From: Synergistaceae bacterium
Lineage (GTDB): Bacteria; Synergistota; Synergistia; Synergistales; Synergistaceae
Assembly (NCBI GenBank): GCA_031290815.1
Contig: JAISLO010000123.1
Coordinates: 1 to 34,135, forward strand
DNA: 34,135 bases
Direction: 5' to 3'
The notes below the pieces were generated by a model. That model was not told the DNA's origin and ran no database searches. It worked only from the letters and a program-made list of their open reading frames with translations. The position numbers and the translations under genes are program-made. Of this stretch, positions 1-7,597 are shown piece after piece; position 1 is the first letter of the stretch; each line of letters opens with the position of its first letter.

Positions 1-77
1 GGGAATCTCAGTTGATATAAATATTTCCTGCACTGCTCCTCTGTTGCAAATCTTGTCGTGAATTCTTCGAATGTCAT
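1..77 (-). CDS. IS1595-family transposase, N-terminal fragment cut by window edge
   Basis: The reverse strand opens with ATG at 77 and reads off the left edge of the window, giving about 25 residues. The visible part includes TFEEFTTRFATEEQCRKYL followed by YQLRFP. This resembles the start of IS1595-type transposases, where a short helix with a TEE-x-C motif and a YL-x-x-LRWP-like stretch precedes a zinc ribbon; the zinc ribbon itself would lie outside the window. An alternative ATG at 92 adds five residues, but the one at 77 has a purine-rich GAGAG stretch about 9 bases upstream. Terminal inverted repeats were not identified, so the element boundary is unknown. The family call rests on a short piece of sequence. 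Confidence 0.7.
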   Translation of the reverse strand, partial: MTFEEFTTRFATEEQCRKYLYQLRF

Positions 78-110
78 CGGATATTCTCTCATGCCTCAAC
101 TTTACCATTT

Positions 111-528
111 TTACCTTACCTTAGTCAAGGTTATACCTATAAGGAGTCTTTTTATGTCTTCCGCCGAAGCACCCCGCGACGAAGCGCTTCTTGATGCTTC
201 GTCCTGGGCCAATGATGTCAACGACGACGTCGGATGTGCTTCTAGAAAATCCTTTATGTAGGTTCCGTCTGACGCTATCATCTCTTCAAGTTCCAATGGA
301 AGATTTGCCTTGTCTACAAACTCATCCAATTCTTCTTGGGGAAAAGACATGTATCCACGATGACGATACTCTGATTCCTCGCTTTGATCTGGAGTTTCCC
401 TCTTCAGGATCTGGATCAACCGGATTATATGACGAAGAATCTCCCCCGCCTCCCCCGCACCCGCCGCTCGCCAAGGCGAACGCAAACATAATCAATACAA
501 ACCACAGCAGCAAACTTCTTCTCTTCAC
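111..528 (-). pseudogene. Small lipoprotein gene broken by a one-base frameshift
   Basis: A GTG at 528, preceded by AGGAGAGG, starts a secretion signal (charged MKRR, hydrophobic LLLWFVLIMFAFALA) ending in SGGC. Cys24 would be the lipidated residue, followed by a Gly-rich linker. The frame then runs into unlikely sequence and stops at 322. The +1 frame continues with acidic, plausible protein sequence to a stop at 111. Removing one base from the CCC at 398-400 (GGG on the coding strand) joins the two into a single reading frame of about 138 codons with the junction DPDPEEETPDQSEESEY. No known domain was recognised. It is either a pseudogene or an error in the assembly. The IS1595-type transposase start lies just downstream. 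Confidence 0.55.
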
Positions 529-1052
529 GCAAAACCTCTCCTTATAAAAAATATTTTGAAGCCGCCTAATATCTGCCGCGCCCGGCGGCCATCGGGAAAA
601 CCGCCGCGAGTTCCCTCCAGCGTCCGGGCGCGGCGTAACAAACCTATGCCCTCAAAATCACAACCTTGTCCCTCAGTCGGCCCTCACCCCTCAGAAAGCC
701 CGAGACCCCTTTTGCCGCCCAACCAACTCCTTCACCGAAATCCGCTTTCGGATCAGAGCACCTTTCCCGCAAAACAAGCGCCGGAACGCCAACGCCCGTG
801 TGACGCCTCGGCGTCGCATCTCCATGATACGGTCTTCTCTGTTCACAAAATTTCTCCTTTCGGAGGGCGCGCGGCCGCCTCCAGTTGTAATGCCGTCCAA
901 AAATTCGGGCGCGCTTGCGCGCGCCACGGATGTCTGGGGCAAATCTTGAACATGCTGTATGTATTGAAAAATATGGCGCTGCTGAACGAGCGCCGGTATG
1001 AGAAAAACGAGGAAGGGTGGAAAGAATTTTTAGAAGAAGAGACCTATGCCTT

Positions 1053-1108
<56 letters not shown>

Positions 1109-1427
1109 GAAATTATGATGGTATTGGCCGACCGGGAAAGCGCATCAGTAAAAACCACTAGAATCATCATCCTGTCGAGGCGAAATTTTTTACTGATATG
1201 ACTTCAGCATACGTCGAGGAGTTTTTCAAGGCCGCGCCGCGGCATCGGAAAAAAAGCAATGTTGATTCCATTGATCTGTCAGCATAAATTCTGTGATTCC
1301 CCCGCCGCTGAATTTACTCATCGAATGGGCATCCGAAGGCTTTTGCCGCTGCAAGTGATTGTGACTGATGTATAACAAGGAGCATGTCTTTTCGCGCTTT
1401 TATTTTTAAAAAAAACACATTGGACTC

Positions 1428-1455
1428 TTTTCATATGACGAAAATTGTATATAAT
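1428..1455 (+). promoter_or_regulatory. Candidate promoter of the rubrerythrin gene
   Basis: A perfect -10 hexamer TATAAT lies at 1450-1455. The best -35 with normal spacing is TTTTCA at 1428-1433 (4 of 6 matches, 16-base spacer). The stretch is AT-rich and lies about 70 bases ahead of the start codon. The -10 is convincing; the -35 is weak, which would fit a promoter helped by an activator or relieved by a repressor. Confidence 0.5.
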
Positions 1456-1465
1456 AGAGTAAGTT

Positions 1466-1488
1466 GTACTCATTTCAAGTATGAGTGC
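1466..1488. promoter_or_regulatory. Inverted repeat just downstream of the rubrerythrin promoter
   Basis: GTACTCAT (1466-1473) and ATGAGTGC (1481-1488) form an 8-bp stem with one G-T pair and a 7-base loop. It sits between the candidate -10 and the ribosome-binding site, where a repressor operator or a 5'-UTR hairpin would be expected. Peroxide-type regulators often control rubrerythrins, but this repeat was not matched to a known operator. Confidence 0.35.
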
Positions 1489-1523
1489 GATCTTCAAAAT
1501 CAAAGAATTATGGGGGGAAGTAA

Positions 1524-2072
1524 ATGAAGAAGTTCGTGTGCGACATCTGCGGTTACGTTCACGAGGGCAACGAGCCGCCGGCGGCTTGTCCTCAGTGTAA
1601 GGCGCCTGCGTCCAAATTCACCGAGCAAAAGACCGGAGCTTATACCTGGGCCGACGAGCACCGCATCGGCGTGGCGAAGGATGTCGATCCCGAGGTTGTG
1701 GAGGGACTCCGCGCCAATTTCACCGGCGAGTGCACGGAGGTTGGCATGTATCTGGCAATGAGCCGTCAGGCGGACAGAGAGGGCTATCCCGAGGTCGCCG
1801 AGGCTTACAAGAGGATCGCCTTTGAAGAGGCCGAACATGCGGCTAAATTCGCGGAGCTGCTTGGCGAGGTCGTTTACAGCGATACCAAGAAGAACCTCAC
1901 TCTCCGGGTAGAGGCGGAGAACGGCGCGACTGCCGGGAAGAAAAAGCTCGCCACGAAAGCGAAAGAGCTCGGGTACGACGCCATTCACGACACGGTGCAT
2001 GAGATGTGCAAGGACGAGGCGCGTCACGGCTGCGCGTTCGAGGGCCTGCTGAATCGTTACTTCAACAAATAA
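1524..2072 (+). CDS. Rubrerythrin with N-terminal rubredoxin domain (reverse type)
   Basis: A 182-residue cytoplasmic protein that detoxifies hydrogen peroxide in anaerobes. The rubredoxin domain comes first: CDICGY at residues 6-11 and CPQCKAP at 22-28, giving Cys6, Cys9, Cys22 and Cys25 for one iron. The diiron four-helix bundle follows, with EEAEH (E102-x-x-H105) and DEARH (E165-x-x-H168) as the two ExxH ligand motifs. Ordinary rubrerythrins carry the rubredoxin domain at the C-terminus, so this is the reversed order known from clostridia and other anaerobes, where the protein acts as the terminal part of an NAD(P)H peroxidase. The start is ATG behind a GGGGGGAAG Shine-Dalgarno. It appears to be a single-gene unit, with hairpins downstream. 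Confidence 0.93.
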   Translation: MKKFVCDICGYVHEGNEPPAACPQCKAPASKFTEQKTGAYTWADEHRIGVAKDVDPEVVEGLRANFTGECTEVGMYLAMSRQADREGYPEVAEAYKRIAFEEAEHAAKFAELLGEVVYSDTKKNLTLRVEAENGATAGKKKLATKAKELGYDAIHDTVHEMCKDEARHGCAFEGLLNRYFNK

Positions 2073-2091
2073 CAGTTGAAAAAAAGGAAGA

Positions 2092-2132
2092 GCTGATCCG
2101 ATGCCGAATGCGGTTCCGGCGGTTTGATCAGC
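2092..2132 (+). other. Hairpin after the rubrerythrin gene
   Basis: GCTGATC (2092-2098) pairs with GATCAGC (2126-2132), 20 bases after the stop codon. There is no U-tract directly after it, so it may stabilise the 3' end rather than terminate transcription. Confidence 0.45.
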
Positions 2133-2155
2133 ACCTCTGAAGTTTTCTGTTTCTT

Positions 2156-2200
2156 GAGGAGGACTCTCGCCGTCACAAGGGGGAGACCTCCTCTTTATTT
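2156..2200 (+). terminator. Likely intrinsic terminator after rubrerythrin
   Basis: GAGGAGG (2156-2162) pairs with CCTCCTC (2187-2193), and the inner TCTC/GAGA bases extend the stem. TTTATTT follows directly. This would end the rubrerythrin transcript ahead of the PLP-enzyme gene. Confidence 0.6.
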
Positions 2201-2209
2201 GCGCGCCTG

Positions 2210-2254
2210 ACGCATCTGTCCGGGCGGATGCGTTCCTCCCTATGAATATCCGCC
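2210..2254 (+). promoter_or_regulatory. Two overlapping, mutually exclusive hairpins ahead of the PLP-enzyme gene
   Basis: ACGCATC (2210-2216) can pair with GATGCGT (2227-2233). Alternatively GGCGGAT (2223-2229) can pair with ATCCGCC (2248-2254). Both use bases 2227-2229, so only one can form at a time. They lie about 55 bases ahead of the start codon. A possible -10 (TATAGT, near 2266) sits downstream of them, so they affect this gene only if transcription starts further upstream. Confidence 0.35.
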
Positions 2255-2310
2255 AAATCATGATATATAGTATACGGTGCAGGCAATAAAACGACTTGGA
2301 GGGAAACAGC

Positions 2311-3474
2311 ATGACGAAGGATGAGTTTGAAACGCTTCTCGTTCACGGAGGGTATAGCGCGGACGAAAAGAGCTATGGCGCTCTCACGACGCCCATATAT
2401 CAGACGGCGACGTATAGGCAGGGGGAGATAGGCACTCTGCCCGAGTTCGACTACAGCCGCTCGGCAAACCCGACCCGCGGGACGCTCGAACGCCAAATCG
2501 CACTGCTGGAGGAAGGAAGCCACGGATATGCTTTCTCGTCTGGCATGGCGGCCATAACGGCAATTTTGCTCCTGTTCGGCAGCGGGGACGAGATTTTGAT
2601 ACCGCGCGATCTGTACGGCGGTTCATACCGGCTCTTGGACGTCCATTTCAAAAACTTCGGACTGACCTGGCGCATCGTGGACACGACGGACGCGGCCCGT
2701 TTAGACGATGAGTTCTCGCCGAACACGAAGGCCATATTGCTCGAATCCCCGACAAACCCGCTGCTCAGGGTGAGCGACATAGCGGCGGTGTCGAGCGCAG
2801 CTCATCGGCACGGCGCTCTGGTGATCGCGGACAACACGTTCCTGTCCCCGTATCTCCAGCGCCCGCTCACGCTTGGAGCCGATATCGTAGTCCACAGCGC
2901 CACGAAGTATATAGGCGGGCATAACGACGTGCTGGCCGGGCTCGTGGCGCTGAAGGACGATGATCTCGCCGAACGCCTTCTCATGATACAAAAATCCTCC
3001 GGCGGCGTCCTCGGCCCCTTTGACTCATATCTCCTGATTCGAGGGCTCAAGACACTGGCCCTCCGCATGGACAGGGAGACGCAGAGCGCGACGGAGATAG
3101 CCCGATGGCTTCAGGGGCATCCTGGGGCGGACAGGGTTTTTTACCCGGGGCTGGAGGATGACATCGGATACGCCGTAAACGCGAGGCAAGCGGACGGCGC
3201 TGGCGGCCTTCTGTCGTTTGAGCTGAGCGAACGGTACTCGCTGCCGGCCTTCTTCGCCGCCCTCAGCGTGATCACCCCCGCCGAGAGCCTGGGCTCGGTC
3301 GAGTCCATGGCATGTCACCCAGCGACGATGTCACACGCGTCGGTGCCGCCCGAGACAAGAGCCGAGATGGGCATATCGGACCGCCTGATCAGGCTTGCAA
3401 TAGGAATAGAGGGCCTGTCCTCGCTCAAAGAGGACTTGGAGCGGGCTTTCGATGCCGCGAGGATCGAACCTTAA
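2311..3474 (+). CDS. Cys/Met-metabolism PLP enzyme (cystathionine gamma-synthase/lyase-like)
   Basis: A 387-residue cytoplasmic enzyme of the trans-sulfuration family (fold type I, pyridoxal phosphate). The PLP lysine is Lys199 in SATKYIGGH. Other family landmarks are YSRSANPTRGTLE (about 48-60), the glycine loop FSSGMAA (75-81), ADNTF (173-177) and a C-terminal SLGSVESMACHPATMSH-type stretch. Members interconvert homoserine or serine esters, cystathionine, homocysteine and cysteine. Sequence alone does not separate MetB (gamma-synthase), MetC (beta-lyase), cystathionine gamma-lyase and methionine gamma-lyase. The ATG at 2311 has GGAGGG 8 bases upstream; an in-frame TTG five codons earlier lies inside that Shine-Dalgarno and is rejected. 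No sulfur-metabolism partner lies next to it. Confidence 0.88.
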   Translation: MTKDEFETLLVHGGYSADEKSYGALTTPIYQTATYRQGEIGTLPEFDYSRSANPTRGTLERQIALLEEGSHGYAFSSGMAAITAILLLFGSGDEILIPRDLYGGSYRLLDVHFKNFGLTWRIVDTTDAARLDDEFSPNTKAILLESPTNPLLRVSDIAAVSSAAHRHGALVIADNTFLSPYLQRPLTLGADIVVHSATKYIGGHNDVLAGLVALKDDDLAERLLMIQKSSGGVLGPFDSYLLIRGLKTLALRMDRETQSATEIARWLQGHPGADRVFYPGLEDDIGYAVNARQADGAGGLLSFELSERYSLPAFFAALSVITPAESLGSVESMACHPATMSHASVPPETRAEMGISDRLIRLAIGIEGLSSLKEDLERAFDAARIEP

Positions 3475-3589
3475 ATTTTATAGATAAAACAACATCCCCC
3501 GCAGAATTGGCGGCGAAATATACCCGAATGGCTGGAGCGCTATACAATGTGGGCTATGCTTCAGACGATTTCTCCAGAGTCACAAAAAT

Positions 3590-4087
3590 TCAGCTCGCCG
3601 GTTCCACACGCAACGCGGAGTTGAATAGATTCGACGCTATCATCTTGCATCCGACGGCGGTGATTAGGACGATTTCGGCGTCGCTGAAATTGTCCTTCAG
3701 CCTTTTATATATGTCCTCGTTTATATGGTTGGCGTCGCGCGCCAACGCTCGCCCATAGTCTACCAGGACGCGCTCTGTGTCGGTGAAACAAGACTCTTCG
3801 AAACCGATCCCTATTTCGTCCAGCAGTTTCGAGTGATATATAGAGCATACCGGACATTCATCCTCGACGGAGATAGCGTAACAGTAAAGGTAAACAGCGC
3901 GCTCTCCGACAACCTTGATAAGTTCGTTTCGAATCGGGTAAAACTCCATGGCTGTGAACGACGGCCATGAGTGCAAAAGCGTCCCGACCATGTTCGTCAG
4001 CTTGCCGTTTTTTTCGCGATCCTCATATACTTTGAGCGCTTCGCCGCACAGAGAGCTTTTTTTAACGTAGTCCACAATCTTCGACAT
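3590..4087 (-). CDS. AhpD-like / carboxymuconolactone decarboxylase family protein
   Basis: A 165-residue all-helical protein with the AhpD signature ExxCxxCxxxH: E75, C78, C81 and H85 in EDECPVCSIYH. In AhpD this cysteine pair with His and Glu forms a thiol peroxidase or disulfide reductase site; in other family members the reaction is unknown. It is the last gene of the peptide-import operon, 22 bases after the OppF-like ATPase, with GAGGG ahead of its ATG. Its job there could be redox protection or a catabolic step on the imported compound; the sequence does not decide. No clear terminator is seen between it and the convergent PLP-enzyme gene. Confidence 0.8.
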   Translation of the reverse strand: MSKIVDYVKKSSLCGEALKVYEDREKNGKLTNMVGTLLHSWPSFTAMEFYPIRNELIKVVGERAVYLYCYAISVEDECPVCSIYHSKLLDEIGIGFEESCFTDTERVLVDYGRALARDANHINEDIYKRLKDNFSDAEIVLITAVGCKMIASNLFNSALRVEPAS

Positions 4088-4109
4088 AACTCATCCCTCA
4101 CCTATCGTT

Positions 4110-4904
4110 TCAAATATCGTAATATGGCGCATATACTCTGGGCGTGGCGGCCACGAGCGCCTTGGTGTATTCGTTGAGAGGATGGGAAAAGAGATCCTCC
4201 GCGAGGATGCGCTCCTCTACCCGGCCTTCGCGCATCACCAGAATGTCGCGAGACATATCGCTGACGACAGCCAGACTGTGCGATATGAACAGATATGAAC
4301 AGCCCTTTGTTCTCTGCAGCGATTTCAGCAATTCGACAATCTGCGACTGTATGGTCATATCCAGCGCCGATGTCGGCTCGTCGCATATTATCAACTCGGG
4401 GTTTCCGGCAAGCGCCCTCGCGATGCCCACGCGCTGACACTGCCCTCCCGAGAGCTCTCTGGGATACCGCGACAGAATTTCCTCGCCCAATCCTACGTCC
4501 GATAATAGAGCGATTGCCCGACGATCCTCGTCTTTCCTTGAAAGGTAGAAATAGAGTCGCAACGGTTCTCTGAGAATGTCCAGCACGCGCATTTTAGGGT
4601 TCAGCGCAGAGTATGGGTCCTGATATATATACTGGATTGCCCGCTTGTGCTCCAGACGACGGTTTCCGTGAGTGATATCGATCCCGTTGAACACTACCCT
4701 GCCTCCGCTCGGAACTATTATGCCCGAGACGATCTTGCCTATCGTAGTCTTTCCGCTGCCAGACTCTCCCACGATACCCAGAGTCTCTCCGCGTCTCAAT
4801 GAAAATGAGACGTCATCCACCGCCACAAACGTCCTTCCTCCTTTCAGCCTGTACTCCATGCGGAGCCCGATTGACCGCAATAGGAGTTCCCTCTCCTCGG
4901 ACAT
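4110..4904 (-). CDS. Peptide ABC transporter ATP-binding protein (OppF/DppF-like)
   Basis: A 264-residue ATPase that powers the inner-membrane importer encoded upstream. Visible motifs: Walker A GESGSGKT (46-53), Q-loop glutamine Gln95 in YIYQDP, ABC signature LSGGQ (151-155), Walker B LIICDEP (171-177) and the switch His209. The C-terminal HPLNEYTKALVAATP (241-255) is the oligopeptide/dipeptide-type extension, here short. The ATG follows the OppD-like stop directly. In this family two different ATPases form a heterodimer, and this one pairs with the gene just upstream. Confidence 0.92.
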   Translation of the reverse strand: MSEERELLLRSIGLRMEYRLKGGRTFVAVDDVSFSLRRGETLGIVGESGSGKTTIGKIVSGIIVPSGGRVVFNGIDITHGNRRLEHKRAIQYIYQDPYSALNPKMRVLDILREPLRLYFYLSRKDEDRRAIALLSDVGLGEEILSRYPRELSGGQCQRVGIARALAGNPELIICDEPTSALDMTIQSQIVELLKSLQRTKGCSYLFISHSLAVVSDMSRDILVMREGRVEERILAEDLFSHPLNEYTKALVAATPRVYAPYYDI

Positions 4905-5741
4905 CTAAATTCCGTCGCCGTCGCGACGAGGCGTCAAACGCGGCATGCTGTTCAAAAGGCGTTTCGTGTAGTCGGTTTTGGGCTGTGCGAAGAGCGCCCT
5001 CTTCGACGCCTCCTCCTCGACAAGACCGTCTTTAAATACTATCACGCGGTCCGCCGTCATATGCACAACGCCGAGATCGTGAGTTATAAGGACTATCGCG
5101 ATGCCGCGCTCTTCCCTCAGCCGCATCAGCAACTTCAGGATCTGAGACTGAATGGTCGCGTCGAGGGCTGTCGTCGGTTCGTCCGCTATGAGCAGACGAG
5201 CGTCGGATACGAGCGCCATTGCGATCATTATCCTCTGCCGCATCCCGCCGGACAACTGATGAGGATACAGGGGAAGCACCCGAGAGGGGTTTCTCATCTC
5301 TACGACATTCAATAACTCCTCAGCCATCGAGGCGAGATCTCCGCGTCCCAGCTCAGGGTGGTGGAGACGCAGCACTTCTCTCATCTGCCTGCCTACGTTG
5401 TACACAGGATTCAGCGACGACATGGAATCTTGAAATATCATCGAAATTCGCCATCCGCGGACCTTGCGCAGTAACTCGTAAGGCATCGTCAGCAAATCCG
5501 AGCCCTCGAACATTATCCTGCCGCCGGAGTATACCGCGCTATCGGATGGCAGGAGGCGAAGGATTGACTTGGCCATCACGCTCTTGCCGCTGCCAGATTC
5601 TCCTACGATACACAAAATCTCGTTGTCTGCGACTTGGAACGATACATCCTTCACGGCTGGTATGAGCCCGTCGTCTCCCTTGAAAGAGACGCTTAGACGC
5701 TCTACGGACAGAAGCCGGTCCTTGCCGCGTTCTTCCGTCAC
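4905..5741 (-). CDS. Peptide ABC transporter ATP-binding protein (OppD/DppD-like)
   Basis: A 278-residue ATPase, partner of the OppF-like protein. It has Walker A GESGSGKS (about 47-54), signature LSGGMRQR and Walker B LLIADEPTTALD, and ends with the short Opp-type C-terminal region (QPKTDYTKRLLNSMP). I place the start at GTG 5741, which overlaps the TGA of the preceding gene by four bases (GTGA) and suggests translational coupling. A TTG seven codons upstream is possible but gives a longer overlap and no better ribosome-binding site. It acts on the cytoplasmic face of the DppB/DppC-like channel. Confidence 0.92.
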   Translation of the reverse strand: MTEERGKDRLLSVERLSVSFKGDDGLIPAVKDVSFQVADNEILCIVGESGSGKSVMAKSILRLLPSDSAVYSGGRIMFEGSDLLTMPYELLRKVRGWRISMIFQDSMSSLNPVYNVGRQMREVLRLHHPELGRGDLASMAEELLNVVEMRNPSRVLPLYPHQLSGGMRQRIMIAMALVSDARLLIADEPTTALDATIQSQILKLLMRLREERGIAIVLITHDLGVVHMTADRVIVFKDGLVEEEASKRALFAQPKTDYTKRLLNSMPRLTPRRDGDGI

Positions 5742-6742
5742 AGCGATCTGGCCTCGTCCCAATCGTTCAGCTTCGCTTCCCCGCCGAGGCGATTCCGGAC
5801 GGCATATCGGTAAGCCTCGGCGGCCAGAACAAGATCGAATATTGGTAAGCCGAATGAATCGAACATTACACGCCGGCCCAGAGACGGGCGAACGGCTGTA
5901 TTGTCATGCAGAAAGCTCTCCAGCGGAATCACACGCTCGGATATGCCGGGCTCGTCCCGGCACAGGCGAAAGAGCGACTGACTGCTGCCCTCGCGTCCAG
6001 CTTCAAAGTCGTCGCAAACGATGCTGTCGAAGGAACGAATGGCTTCCGGCGCGATGTCGTTCATGCCGATGTGAACGTACAACTGGCCGTCGGAAAAGTG
6101 TCTCTCGTAGAGGTACGGCTGAGACGCCGAGGTAGCGCCTATAATGATGTGGGCTTGGGATGCCCGCTCCCCAAAATCAACTATTGGTTCAAAGACCGGA
6201 TTTGATCCATATTCCGCCTCCAGCTTCCGGCAAAGCTCAAATGACCTGGAGCCGCCTTGGCTCCAGACAAAGACCCGCCTCAATCCTGACAGGACTGTCA
6301 CAGCGGCCCTGATCTGAGATTTCGCCTGATGCCCCGCCCCACAACAGAGCAGGAACTCCGAGTCTGGGCGGGCTAACCGCTTCAGTGCCACGCCTGTGAC
6401 GCCTCCAGTGCGCGCCGCGCTGATCTCGTACCCGTCGACTAACGCCAACGGCGTTCCTGTGTCCAGGTCGTTGAGAAGGACGAGCGGTTTTGCGTACATG
6501 GGCGACGCCTGATTTCTAACATGAGAAGTCCATTTGATGCCGGCCATTCCGAGTCCCTTGTGATAAGCCGGTAATGAGTAAAACGCCCCTCCGTCCGGTC
6601 CGTTGGGTTTGAGAAAAACCTCCTTTCCGCATACGGCGTTTCCTGCGGCTTTAGCGCGAAAACATTCTTCCACCAGATCTATCGCCAGTTTCATGCTGGT
6701 TACGCCGCTTCGGAACACTGCGTCGTCGTCTATGATTTTCAA
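5738..6742 (-). CDS. Ornithine cyclodeaminase / mu-crystallin family NAD(P)-dependent enzyme
   Basis: A 334-residue protein of the OCD/mu-crystallin/alanine-dehydrogenase family. The dinucleotide-binding turn is CCGAGHQAKSQI (about 133-144). Other family features are the substrate-side GIKWTSHVRNQ (about 68-78), DGYEISAARTGG (103-114) and a late GMNDIAPEAI. Members include ornithine cyclodeaminase, ketimine reductases, archaeal alanine dehydrogenase and opine-type dehydrogenases, so the substrate is open. It sits inside a peptide ABC operon (12 bases after DppC, overlapping OppD by 4), which is odd for a plain ornithine enzyme and suggests it acts on the imported compound. The start is a TTG at 6742 with AAGGGG upstream; the N-terminus is then full length for the family. 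Confidence 0.87.
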   Translation of the reverse strand: MKIIDDDAVFRSGVTSMKLAIDLVEECFRAKAAGNAVCGKEVFLKPNGPDGGAFYSLPAYHKGLGMAGIKWTSHVRNQASPMYAKPLVLLNDLDTGTPLALVDGYEISAARTGGVTGVALKRLARPDSEFLLCCGAGHQAKSQIRAAVTVLSGLRRVFVWSQGGSRSFELCRKLEAEYGSNPVFEPIVDFGERASQAHIIIGATSASQPYLYERHFSDGQLYVHIGMNDIAPEAIRSFDSIVCDDFEAGREGSSQSLFRLCRDEPGISERVIPLESFLHDNTAVRPSLGRRVMFDSFGLPIFDLVLAAEAYRYAVRNRLGGEAKLNDWDEARSL

Positions 6743-6754
6743 GCCGCCAGCCCC

Positions 6755-7585
6755 TTAACCTAAATTTTCATGCAGCCAGTCGCTGAATATATTAATGCCG
6801 ACTAGCGTAAACGCTATAGCGGCGCCTGGAATCGCTGACAACCAAGGCGCCGTCATTATATAGTTCCGGCCGTCGTTGATCATGCCTCCCCAGCTCGGGG
6901 AGGAGACGTCTATGCCGAGTCCGAGAAAACTGAGCGACGCGGACAGCAGGATCATCCGCGCTATCTGCAATGTCGTCAGTGTTATGACAGTGTGGCTCAG
7001 GTTAGGCAGGATGTGTCTGGTAATCACCCTGAAGTTCGACACTCCCATAGCCCTCGCCGCTTCGACAAAATTGCGCTCCCTGAGGGACAGGGTCTCGCTT
7101 CTCACCACTCTGGCGAACGATACCCAACCAGTGACCGTAAGCACGAGAATTGTGTTGAACAATGTCGATCCCAGCACCGCTACTATCATTATCGCCATAA
7201 GCATCGTCGGAACCGAAAGGTTGATGTCAGCCAGCCTCATTATGATCACCCCGGCGACTCTGCGATAGTAACCGGCCACAACGCCCAACGCGGAGCCGAT
7301 CATACCGCAGAGGATCGCTGAAACGACGCCTACGAGCAGGGATGTTCTGCCTCCGTACAACAATCTCGATAATACATCCCGCCCGAGCTGATCAGTGCCG
7401 AGGAGAGCTATTCCGCCATCGCTCTCAGACGCCGTCATTGGCGGCGCGAGGATGTTCTCCAGATTCTGCGCATAGGGATCGTGGCTGGTGAAGACCGGAG
7501 CAAACAGCGTAAGGACAAGCACCGTTATCAGACATCCGCCGCTTATTAAGCCCTTACGCTTGTTTTTGACCCTCGTACGTTTCAT
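6755..7585 (-). CDS. Peptide ABC transporter permease (DppC/OppC-like)
   Basis: A 276-residue inner-membrane permease with an N-terminal membrane anchor after a basic MKRTRVKNKRKG segment, a periplasmic loop (SHDPYAQNLENILAPP, then LLGTDQLGRDVLSRLLYGGRTS) and the BPD_transp_1 core. The cytoplasmic EAA loop that docks the ATPases is EAARAMGVSNFRVITRHIL. The LGTDQLGRD segment is characteristic of DppC/OppC proteins. It lies 12 bases downstream of the DppB-like gene. With that protein it forms the channel for peptides or related amino-acid derivatives. Confidence 0.93.
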   Translation of the reverse strand: MKRTRVKNKRKGLISGGCLITVLVLTLFAPVFTSHDPYAQNLENILAPPMTASESDGGIALLGTDQLGRDVLSRLLYGGRTSLLVGVVSAILCGMIGSALGVVAGYYRRVAGVIIMRLADINLSVPTMLMAIMIVAVLGSTLFNTILVLTVTGWVSFARVVRSETLSLRERNFVEAARAMGVSNFRVITRHILPNLSHTVITLTTLQIARMILLSASLSFLGLGIDVSSPSWGGMINDGRNYIMTAPWLSAIPGAAIAFTLVGINIFSDWLHENLG

Positions 7586-7597
7586 CTGTCCGCAATT

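Noticed and set aside
691..942. Reverse-strand frame of 83 codons in the GC-rich left part
   Set aside because: Arg-rich, no recognisable domain, no clear ribosome-binding site; looks accidental.
2073..2310. SAM riboswitch or T-box ahead of the PLP-enzyme gene
   Set aside because: No conserved SAM-I core and no T-box sequence were visible; only simple hairpins.
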